Assembly (NCBI RefSeq): GCF_023921225.1 | Contig: NZ_CP071527.1 | Location: forward strand, 1,888,501 to 1,952,500 | Origin: Legionella lytica | Lineage (GTDB): Bacteria > Pseudomonadota > Gammaproteobacteria > Legionellales > Legionellaceae | Direction of reading: 5' to 3' | Length of the DNA stretch: 64,000 bases | In this document: positions 45,217 through 52,718 of the stretch, one piece after another | How the letters are laid out: each line of letters begins with the position of its first letter | Position numbering within the stretch: position 1 is the stretch's first letter | Program-made: the position numbers and the translations under genes | The notes under the pieces: model-generated | What the model saw: the letters and a program-made list of their open reading frames with translations, nothing else | Told to the model about the DNA's origin: nothing | The model's database searches: none

Positions 45217-46509
45217 ATGAATTATCTCACAGAGCGTAACGTTACTATATTGGCCTTGCTCCCTTATTCTACAGAGGAAGCGGAGCTTTTACATAAAAAA
45301 CAGAAGCTTGATAATTTATATTTTTTAAAGGTCATTGTAACATTTGCAATTACAGCACTGGAGTCTTTTTTAAACGGACAACTCACTGCATTTGATGCCC
45401 AAGTCGGTGAAAACTTGTGCCAAGTCAGAGCTTATAAGATTCTACACCTTTGTTATAAATGGCTACATTCTGACAGTGCTTTAAACCAATTCAAAGAAGA
45501 ATTAGACAAAATAAAAACCTATAAAGATCATCTAAGCAACCTCATTGCACAATGGGAAGATGCTGTAAAACATTCTGTTGCTTACAATAAACATTTAGAT
45601 GCACCGGAAAAAATTGCACCTTTTTTAACTCGCCACCAACTATTAATTTCACTCCATAGTGAAATTGTATTTATCATTCTTTCCTGGTTTTTGACCCATT
45701 TTAATGTCCGCGAGGATCATATTCCTATTGCCATCAACTTAGAGTATATTGCTCGGGAACTTAAAATATCTAAATACAGAGCAAAACGGCTTACACACAA
45801 GTACCAACAATTAATTTGCAAATTAGGATGCGACTTCATTATCACGATTAGCCAAGCCCTTCCAAATACATGGCGTCTGGGAGAGCTGTTACCGCAAGTA
45901 TGCAAAATTGCTGATGAAAATCGCGCAGTGCTTCCCTGCTATATAAGCAGTGAAGTAATTTTTCATCATACTATTTTACAAAAAATCCCGATGATATTAA
46001 TTACTAAGCGCTATGATAACGAACAAAATTTAGTAGATATTATTTACTTTTTAATCGAAGGTAATGAACTAAAACCCTACAATTTAGCCCAACAAATCGA
46101 CTTGGCAATGCCCTATTGTCTTGTTGTTAGAGGATTAGTACTTAACGCAACAGAAACCATTAACACCTATGTTCAACGCATTATGCAAATAAGTCCTTTA
46201 ACAATAATTTTGGCAAATACGGCAAGCCATCCTCAATACTCCGGTAAACGGCTTCAAAATCTACGTGAAGACCCTTATCGTGATATAGAAACAACTGAAC
46301 TGACAACAATGCATCTGGCTCGTTTTAACGAGATGAAAAAAGTCGCTTTAGCAGAGGGATGCTCTAAAGAAAACCAAACTACTTTTTTCCTAAAACATAT
46401 TTATGCAAGTCAGTTAAAATCCGAAATAGAACATCTCGAATCTCAATACGTCAATTTGGCCTTTAATGCCTATGATGTTCAACAAATTAGTGATAATCAT
46501 GTTAATTAA
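45217..46509 (+). CDS. Hypothetical protein upstream of a histidine kinase
   Basis: The 430-residue product is soluble and helical. A segment around 175-200 (IARELKISKYRAKRLTHKY) looks like a helix-turn-helix, which would fit a DNA-binding protein, though the surroundings match no known regulator family. Its 3' end overlaps the start of the next gene, a PAS histidine kinase, by 11 bp, so both are translated together. It may be a partner or output of that kinase; this is inference. Confidence 0.7.
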   Translation: MNYLTERNVTILALLPYSTEEAELLHKKQKLDNLYFLKVIVTFAITALESFLNGQLTAFDAQVGENLCQVRAYKILHLCYKWLHSDSALNQFKEELDKIKTYKDHLSNLIAQWEDAVKHSVAYNKHLDAPEKIAPFLTRHQLLISLHSEIVFIILSWFLTHFNVREDHIPIAINLEYIARELKISKYRAKRLTHKYQQLICKLGCDFIITISQALPNTWRLGELLPQVCKIADENRAVLPCYISSEVIFHHTILQKIPMILITKRYDNEQNLVDIIYFLIEGNELKPYNLAQQIDLAMPYCLVVRGLVLNATETINTYVQRIMQISPLTIILANTASHPQYSGKRLQNLREDPYRDIETTELTTMHLARFNEMKKVALAEGCSKENQTTFFLKHIYASQLKSEIEHLESQYVNLAFNAYDVQQISDNHVN

Positions 46510-48055
46510 AAAACAAAGAGTGATGAAAAAACGATTTGATTTGTACAGTCAAATCATCGAACGGATGCCAGTACATATTTATTGGAAAGATAAACACTTT
46601 AATTACATAGATTGCAATAAAGTCTTCGCAAAGTATTTAGGTTTTGCCACACCTAAAGAAATTATTGGCCGCTCAGATTATGATTTTCTTTGCCCTGATG
46701 AGGCTAATATAATACGTGAAAATGATAAACAGGTATTAACACTGGGTAACATCTGTGTTTTTGAAGAAGACATTTCTGATAGTTTAGGAAAAAAAACAGC
46801 CTATCTTACCCAAAAAATACCTCTATTTAACACGCCTGGAGACATTATTGGTTTAGCTGGAATTTCCATAAATATTACTACCCGTAAAGCACTGGAAGAA
46901 AAAGCCCATGCGGATAAAGAAGCAACCGAACACCGACTGTTTAATATACTGAATAATTTACCTGGACACGTCTATTGGAAAAATAAGGATTCAATTTATC
47001 AAGGCTGCAATCTTGCTCAAGCACAGTCTGCGGGGTTTTCAAATCCAGAGCAGATGATTGGCAAGTCTGATTTTGACATGCCCTGGAGCCATGAAGCAGA
47101 ATCTTTACGTGAAATGGATCTCTGCGTAATGCAGCGAAAAGACGTAATTACCCGAGAAGAAGCATCGAAACTCGCTAACTCGGATAAGGTATCCATATTC
47201 TTATCGAAAAAAGCCCCTCTACTCGATATAAATGGAGAAATTGATGGTGTTCTTGGAATTTCATTTGATATTAGTGATCGCAAAAAAATGGAAGAAGAAC
47301 TCGCCAAATCACAAGTTGCCGCCGAAGCAGCAAACCTGGCAAAAACAGAGTTTTTGCGTAATATGGAACATCAGTTAAGAACTCCTTTTAGTGGAATTTA
47401 TAGCTTGATTGAGTTTTTGGCATCCAAGGAGACTGACCCAGAAAAGAAAATGTATCTGAAAACGGTTCATGAATCAGCAAAGGAGTTCGTAGATTTATTG
47501 AATGATATTCTTGAGTTTACCCGCAATGAGACAGGAAACTCCCCTATTTTAGAAATGAAATTTAATCTCTATGAAACCCTATCGCAAGTGGTCAAGCTAG
47601 AACAAGCAACCGCTTTGGCAAAAGGAATTGATTTAACGTTGAATTATCCCGAAGCGCTCCCAGAAGTATTTCTTGGAGATCCGTATCGTATTAAACGTTT
47701 AATGATGAACTTGATTAGTAATGCAATTAAATTTACAGAACACGGCCATGTCTCTTGTCAGGTGCGTTTAGGTGAACGAGTCGATTCGCGCCATTGGATT
47801 CTCCAACTCATTGTTTCAGATACAGGCATAGGCATTTCTGAAGAAAAGCAATTATTGATTTATGAAAAATTCTTTCGTTTATTTCCTGCCAACCAAAATA
47901 AATATAAAGGAGCAGGATTAGGGTTATATGTAGTAAAACAAATAATTCATGAGCTTGAGGGGGAAATAGAAGTCCAAAGTGAACTTAATAAAGGCACTAC
48001 GTTTATCTGTACACTACCTTTTAAAAGTCCTTTGCTTTTTAATGATAACCATTAA
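46499..48055 (+). CDS. Cytoplasmic histidine kinase with two PAS domains
   Basis: ATG 46499 overlaps the previous stop; ATG 46523 is an alternative. Two PAS domains (about 18-130 with HIYWKDKHF, and 147-262 with HVYWKNKDS) share a WKDK/WKNK motif with each other and with the kinase at 42288. HisKA follows with His291 in MEHQLRTPFSG, then HATPase with ISNAIKF, SDTGIGI and GAGLGLYVV. It has no receiver; the free-standing receiver encoded 106 nt downstream is the likely partner. No membrane segments are present. Confidence 0.93.
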   Translation: MLIKKQRVMKKRFDLYSQIIERMPVHIYWKDKHFNYIDCNKVFAKYLGFATPKEIIGRSDYDFLCPDEANIIRENDKQVLTLGNICVFEEDISDSLGKKTAYLTQKIPLFNTPGDIIGLAGISINITTRKALEEKAHADKEATEHRLFNILNNLPGHVYWKNKDSIYQGCNLAQAQSAGFSNPEQMIGKSDFDMPWSHEAESLREMDLCVMQRKDVITREEASKLANSDKVSIFLSKKAPLLDINGEIDGVLGISFDISDRKKMEEELAKSQVAAEAANLAKTEFLRNMEHQLRTPFSGIYSLIEFLASKETDPEKKMYLKTVHESAKEFVDLLNDILEFTRNETGNSPILEMKFNLYETLSQVVKLEQATALAKGIDLTLNYPEALPEVFLGDPYRIKRLMMNLISNAIKFTEHGHVSCQVRLGERVDSRHWILQLIVSDTGIGISEEKQLLIYEKFFRLFPANQNKYKGAGLGLYVVKQIIHELEGEIEVQSELNKGTTFICTLPFKSPLLFNDNH

Positions 48056-48161
48056 AGTCTTTTCTTGAAAATTAGATTATTCTCAGCAAAAATTAACATA
48101 AAATGCAAAGTATAAGATACTTAAAAAAACTTAGATTATTGGATTTAATATAAGGCAAATA

Positions 48162-48542
48162 ATGCTCAACTCTATTCGAATACTAATCGTCGAAGATACG
48201 CGAATTGCCCAACTTGTTGTAAAAGCATATATGACTCACTTGGGATGTATAGTTGATATCGCAGAAGACGGGAAGTCTGCCATTGAAAGTGCTTCTCAAA
48301 CTCAGTATGACCTTATTTTAATGGATATTGGTCTGGGAGATGGTCCTAATGGTTTTGAGACTACTCAATACATTAAGTCACACAGTCTATTAAATAAGGA
48401 CACCCCTATTATCGCCCTAACCTCTCATGGTGATTCCGATATCAGGCAAAAAGCTGCAGATGTGGGTATGATCTTATTTTTACGTAAGCCATTCACTACA
48501 GCCTATGCACAACAAGTCATGGATTATTTAAAGCATAATTAA
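48162..48542 (+). CDS. Single-domain response regulator (CheY-like receiver)
   Basis: 126 residues forming one receiver: acidic pair Glu11/Asp12, phospho-acceptor Asp55 in LILMDIGLGDG, Thr/Ser in ALTSHG, and Lys near 109 in LRKPF. There is no output domain, so it acts by protein contact or as a phosphate shuttle. AAGG lies 6 nt before the ATG. It follows the PAS kinase and may also serve the Hpt of the kinase at 42288. Confidence 0.93.
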   Translation: MLNSIRILIVEDTRIAQLVVKAYMTHLGCIVDIAEDGKSAIESASQTQYDLILMDIGLGDGPNGFETTQYIKSHSLLNKDTPIIALTSHGDSDIRQKAADVGMILFLRKPFTTAYAQQVMDYLKHN

Positions 48543-48638
48543 CTAGCAGGATAAAGATACCTGCGCATGCATTAACACAAGCACCTCCCGAAAAAGAATA
48601 CCCATAAAAATAAAACAAAAAATACCTTTTTACCTCCA

Positions 48639-48660
48639 ACCTGGTTGCAAGCAACCAGGT
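48639..48660. terminator. Palindrome of the CCTGGTTGC family
   Basis: Perfect 10-bp arms acctggttgc / gcaaccaggt with loop aa, followed by cttctctg and a T-run, about 100 nt after the receiver gene. The rest of the gap 48543-48878 shows nothing I can support. Confidence 0.65.
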
Positions 48661-48878
48661 CTTCTCTGTTTTTTATTCAGAAAAATTCCAGATTACTCGA
48701 CGTCAGGCTACGCGCCACACCTAGAAAATTTAGCAATTACTCTAGTTTCCCCATACATAAATGTGGTACTTTTACTTGTAGAATTAATGAGATAGCAATT
48801 TATCCAGAAATTCACCTGCCAAAATAAAGACAGAATATCTGGCTAAAAAATTTATAAAATTAATACGGACGACTTGGT

Positions 48879-49622
48879 ATGAAGAAAAATGTACTTGTTT
48901 TAGCGTTATCAACAAGCTTTCTAATTGGTAATGCGTTCGCAGGAATCATGGGGCCAGTAAAATCAAGCTGGAGATGGCTGGGCGAGTTTAGTGTTGGACC
49001 AGTTTGGCAAAATGGAGGTAGCACACAATCGTTCTATCTTGATCCAGATATCGAAAAAAGTTACGTGGCTAATAAAACAACGCATGCATTAGCTGATTTC
49101 GGGGTTCTTTTAGGCGCACAATACAGCCTAAATCCAACGCTGATTACGCAATTTGGACTTGCTGTAGGAGCAACCACAGACACAAACTTGTCAGGCGAAA
49201 TCTGGGATGATGCTGATCCACAATTTAATAATTTCACTTATAGCTATAAACTCCAGCATACTCATCTCGCGGTGAAAGCCAAATTACTTGCGGATATGGG
49301 CTATGTAGTCATGCCTTGGGTTAGTGGTAGCGTAGGCGTAGGATTTAATCACGCCTATGCATTCAATAATGTTCCAATTATTGAAGAAGCAATAAAAAAC
49401 CCTAACTTTTCAGCTCGTACCCAAACAAGCTTTACCTATACGGTAGGCGCAGGTATTCAAAGATCATTAACTGACCATATCCAAGTAGGTATTGGTTATG
49501 AGTTTGCTGATTGGGGTAACAGTTCGCTAGGAAGAGCCGAAGGCCAATCAATGAATGAAGGAATTTCATTAAATCACCTCTACACTAATGGCTTTTTAAT
49601 AAATCTTACCTATGTAGGATAA
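48879..49622 (+). CDS. Outer-membrane beta-barrel protein
   Basis: A signal peptide (residues 1-21, ending NAFA) precedes alternating amphipathic strands rich in Gly and aromatic residues, e.g. YTVGAGIQRSL and IQVGIGYEFADWG, ending in a C-terminal Val-Gly. It is an 8-strand-type barrel of the OmpA/OmpW-like class. It is related in layout to the next gene, with a repeat element between. Specific function unknown. Confidence 0.8.
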   Translation: MKKNVLVLALSTSFLIGNAFAGIMGPVKSSWRWLGEFSVGPVWQNGGSTQSFYLDPDIEKSYVANKTTHALADFGVLLGAQYSLNPTLITQFGLAVGATTDTNLSGEIWDDADPQFNNFTYSYKLQHTHLAVKAKLLADMGYVVMPWVSGSVGVGFNHAYAFNNVPIIEEAIKNPNFSARTQTSFTYTVGAGIQRSLTDHIQVGIGYEFADWGNSSLGRAEGQSMNEGISLNHLYTNGFLINLTYVG

Positions 49623-49673
49623 GCAATTTAAGCCTAGATGGAACATCTGTAGACTAAGGAAAAATCACCACCG

Positions 49674-49707
49674 CCTATGCCCGCGATTTGTCTGCGAGAC
49701 ATAGGCA
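49674..49707. repeat. Palindromic intergenic element, CCGCGG type
   Basis: Outer arms gcctatg / cataggc enclose cccgcg-atttgt-ctgcgag. Same build as 39411 and core similar to 28100. It lies between the two barrel genes. Confidence 0.55.
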
Positions 49708-49742
49708 AAAGAAAGCTAATTAACCACTTTTAGGGAATAACT

Positions 49743-50432
49743 ATGTTAAAGAAAATTTTGTGTGGTAGCGCTATTTCTTTATTTCTAAGTACTCCATCTA
49801 TTGCTGGATTCTATGTTGGTGCAGGGATTGGGCCTGAATATGCTCAATTTACTCAAAAAAGCCATGTTTTTGATAATTACGGTGATTTTAATGTCATCGA
49901 TGAGCAGAATTTTTCCGGCGCCGGTATTTTTGGTACTTTTTTTGGCGGCTACTCTTGGACACGTAATTGGTTTTATTTGGCGGGCGAAGCTAATTTTAAT
50001 CCCAGCTCACTGCAATATAGATTAGTCAATAAAGAATATATTCATAAAAATTTCGAGAAATCGTCATTTACTATTCACTACAGTGAAGGTGTAAGTGCCC
50101 TTCCCGGAGTTTTATTAACTAAGGATGCCATTGTTTATGGGCGAATTGGTTATGCAAATGGCCATGTGGAACTTCACAATTCTGACCCAACCACACGCAG
50201 TTCAAAAGCAAATCGTAGTGGCATTCGTTATGGTGTGGGAATACGCTATAACTTATCAAATCAATGGGCATTAATGGCGGATTATAGCCAAACTAATTAT
50301 GAGAAATTCCATAGCCGCGTTTACGAAGCAAACGGCGGAGTCACCAAAAACTCACGAATTTATCCGGTTTCAGCACAATTTGCTTTTGGCCTTATTTATA
50401 ACTTTGAAAAACCAGCCGTTTTTGTTAAATAG
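49743..50432 (+). CDS. Outer-membrane beta-barrel protein
   Basis: AGGGA lies 6 nt before the ATG. A signal peptide (ending PSIA) is followed by FYVGAGIGPEYAQF, a frequent start of OmpA-like barrels, then further strands, ending in FAFGLIYNF, close to the C-terminal aromatic signature of barrels. 229 residues is right for eight strands. Likely located in the outer membrane; function unknown. Confidence 0.82.
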   Translation: MLKKILCGSAISLFLSTPSIAGFYVGAGIGPEYAQFTQKSHVFDNYGDFNVIDEQNFSGAGIFGTFFGGYSWTRNWFYLAGEANFNPSSLQYRLVNKEYIHKNFEKSSFTIHYSEGVSALPGVLLTKDAIVYGRIGYANGHVELHNSDPTTRSSKANRSGIRYGVGIRYNLSNQWALMADYSQTNYEKFHSRVYEANGGVTKNSRIYPVSAQFAFGLIYNFEKPAVFVK

Positions 50433-50660
50433 AGTAAGAAACCGAACGGTACTGCGAAACAGTCTTGAATGGATGCTAACTTATTAAATTTCTGGGGCGC
50501 ACAAGTCCCAGAATTCGTTACCATTTTATAAAAAACAAAACATTTTATTTCTGTTAATTTCCAGCCCCCTCTTTTCGCCTTCCAATATTGTTCTAAAATT
50601 TAAGTAATAAAGCAAAAAAATGGACGCATCATTTATGCTAATTTTTAAAGGAGTATGAAC

Positions 50661-51038
50661 ATGCTCAACTTAGATACCGACATGATTTGCAATATTCTTG
50701 ATAAAATGCGCCAGTTTCAAGCCAAAGAAGAGGTTTCTTTTCCTGAAGTAACCGATGATATGGATGCATATTATGTTCTGGCTGATTATAAAAATGATGC
50801 TGTTTATGACGAAGCAGTTAATATTATTAATAACTTACGTCCTGACCAGCAAGTAACACTAGTCGCCTTAATGTATCTGGGGCGAGAAGATTTTGAGGTA
50901 AGTGAGTGGGATAATGCCATTGAATTAGCAAGCCAGGAATTAACGGATCACACAGGACAGTATCTTTTATCTCGGCCGTTAGTTGCTGATCATATTGAAA
51001 ATGCATTAAATTTATTAGGACTTTCTTGTTCTGAATAA
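50661..51038 (+). CDS. DUF3775 protein
   Basis: ATG 50661 is preferred over ATG 50655 because AAAGGAG lies 8 nt before it. The acidic 125-residue product matches DUF3775 (PEVTDDMDAYYVLADY, VALMYLGREDFEVSEWD, HIENALNLLG). Such small cytosolic proteins are widespread in proteobacteria; their function is not known. Confidence 0.82.
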   Translation: MLNLDTDMICNILDKMRQFQAKEEVSFPEVTDDMDAYYVLADYKNDAVYDEAVNIINNLRPDQQVTLVALMYLGREDFEVSEWDNAIELASQELTDHTGQYLLSRPLVADHIENALNLLGLSCSE

Positions 51039-51135
51039 GCCCCCATATTACGATTTTGTCTAATACGAGCTTCATTATTATCCAGATAAAGAACGTGTTA
51101 TAGTGCAAAATCCTAAATACACTATAAAAAATAAA

Positions 51136-51477
51136 ATGCACGTAATTACTATTTACCACAATCCCAGATGCTCTAAATCTCGAGAAACGTTAGCATTACT
51201 GCAAGAAAAAGGGCTGGAACTCACTATTGTCGAATACCTCAAAACCCCGCTTAATAGGGAACAGCTAGATGAATTAAAAGCATTTTTTCCCTTTAAAGAC
51301 TTCGTTCGTAACAATGAACCTATTTTTAAAGAACTTGGGTTATCCCTGGATAATGAAGAGCAGGTATTAGATGCCATGGTAAAAGAACCTGTGTTAATGC
51401 AAAGGCCTATTGTCACCTTTCAAGGAAAAGCCATTATTGGGCGTCCTCCTGAAAACGTATTAGAACTATTTGCTTGA
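51136..51477 (+). CDS. arsC: Arsenate reductase-like protein, YfgD group
   Basis: ATG 51136 is chosen; the frame opens earlier at GTG 51103. The 113-residue product has the ArsC thioredoxin-like fold with YHNPRCSKSRETL (nucleophile Cys12) and a C-terminal RPIVTFQGKAIIGRPPENVLE that matches E. coli YfgD. It may reduce arsenate or act as a glutaredoxin-coupled reductase; there are no other ars genes nearby, which argues for the YfgD role. Confidence 0.9.
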   Translation: MHVITIYHNPRCSKSRETLALLQEKGLELTIVEYLKTPLNREQLDELKAFFPFKDFVRNNEPIFKELGLSLDNEEQVLDAMVKEPVLMQRPIVTFQGKAIIGRPPENVLELFA

Positions 51478-51561
51478 TGGAACCTAATTAAAGAATTCGC
51501 TTCGCTCATAATTCCCGGATTTCACTGCGCTACATTGTAAGTTGCTTGATATGCATGAGAA

Positions 51562-51625
51562 GTAGCCTGGATGCAGCGCAGCAGAATCCTGGAGGCCATG
51601 AGCGCAGCGAATTCCTTAAATAACT
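51562..51625. repeat. Dispersed intergenic repeat (gtagcctgga type)
   Basis: Shares with 31431-31500 the blocks gtagcctgga, gccatgagcg and attccttaa in the same order. Located between convergent genes. Confidence 0.55.
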
Positions 51626-51648
51626 GCTATTCACCGCAAGCAACTAAA

Positions 51649-52299
51649 CTACATCCCCTTAAAAACCGGCATTGTTTCCTCATCCATTAGAGGTGCTGAA
51701 GGTACCACTGTTTCCTGAGCCGTATTTTTTAATTCATCAAGCGTAAAACTAAGTGACGCGTGGATGGTTTCCAATTTATTAAGCAATCGCTCCAAAATAG
51801 ACACAGAAGCAGTAATTGGTTTATTAAAACCCAGCTGGGTCAATCCATACTCCAGCGCAACTCCTCCTAACAATGGCACGCCAGCCAATAAAAAAGAACC
51901 TGAAGCAAAACCTAAGGCAACCGAACCAACTAAAGTTGCTTCCGTACTGTTTTGAGACAACCTATGAGTTAACGTTGGTCGTGGCTGATTCAAAACCGCT
52001 CTATGTTTTTCCAAGCAACTAGAAATAGCATTTTGTAAAAATGAGATTAAAATAAGAATATTATTAATTTCTATAATGCGTTCGGCTGCAACAGGCAGAC
52101 AATCAAACTGAATGATAATTTCATCGAGCTGCACACAAAGATTAGTAATGATGATGCTTTTTTTATAACTTTGATTTCCTGCATTATTATCCACTAGCTC
52201 CTTTAATTCTCTATTCTTATTCCGTAATTCATTCAATAACGGATGTAAATCACGTAACTCTTTAACACTTTTAAAATGACTCTGTCTTTTAGAAAACAT
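51649..52299 (-). CDS. Hypothetical protein with a membrane hairpin
   Basis: ATG 52299 has AAGGA upstream; the frame opens at 52356 but with a poorer start. The first 130 residues are helical and coiled-coil-like. A hydrophobic hairpin (VALGFASGSFLLAGVPLLGG) follows near 140-165, then a helical tail ending in Pro/Glu. Unknown family. Its lack of a signal peptide and its mid-protein hairpin are seen in other candidate effectors of this window. Confidence 0.6.
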   Translation of the reverse strand: MFSKRQSHFKSVKELRDLHPLLNELRNKNRELKELVDNNAGNQSYKKSIIITNLCVQLDEIIIQFDCLPVAAERIIEINNILILISFLQNAISSCLEKHRAVLNQPRPTLTHRLSQNSTEATLVGSVALGFASGSFLLAGVPLLGGVALEYGLTQLGFNKPITASVSILERLLNKLETIHASLSFTLDELKNTAQETVVPSAPLMDEETMPVFKGM

Positions 52300-52433
52300 A
52301 CTTCTTCCTTGAGTTGAAACAAATCTCTCCACCCACTTTGAATAAAAGCAAATCATTAGTCAAGCCCACAAGCACTTGACGATCTCAAGCTTATGTGTGA
52401 GTCTTTAAATATAAATCCCATGGAGTAAACTCA

Positions 52434-52709
52434 ATGCTTACACAAGTTTTAATAAATATCTGTTGGGCTCTGTCATTCACCTTTTTTGGAGCAATACTCG
52501 GCACTGGATTAATGCTGATGGTATCAACCATTGCACCTCGAATTCTTAATAAAAATACCCCTCATATCGATGAGGCAAAAGAAATGTTGCGCGGTAACTC
52601 TGCCGTTGCAGAATATTATGGGCGTGTAGTTTCTTCCGTTATTATCGGTGTCAGTATCATCATTGCCGCCTCTGTTCTCGGAGGGCTCATTGCCGGGCTG
52701 CATGGTTGA
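52434..52709 (+). CDS. Small two-helix membrane protein, DUF350-like
   Basis: 91 residues with two membrane helices at about 8-32 and 65-88, separated by a charged loop (HIDEAKEMLRGNSAVAEYYGR). The SAVAEYYGRVVSSVIIGVSI stretch resembles half of a DUF350 protein. GGAG precedes the ATG by 8 nt. The Hint/Tim44 gene starts 10 nt after its stop, so they form an operon; a DUF350-like partner is plausible for a membrane complex. Confidence 0.65.
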   Translation: MLTQVLINICWALSFTFFGAILGTGLMLMVSTIAPRILNKNTPHIDEAKEMLRGNSAVAEYYGRVVSSVIIGVSIIIAASVLGGLIAGLHG

Positions 52710-52718
52710 GTCTCACGA

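Noticed and set aside
45739..45810. Calling the 45217 gene a transcription factor
   Set aside because: The helix-turn-helix-like stretch is too weak alone, and the rest of the protein matches no regulator family.
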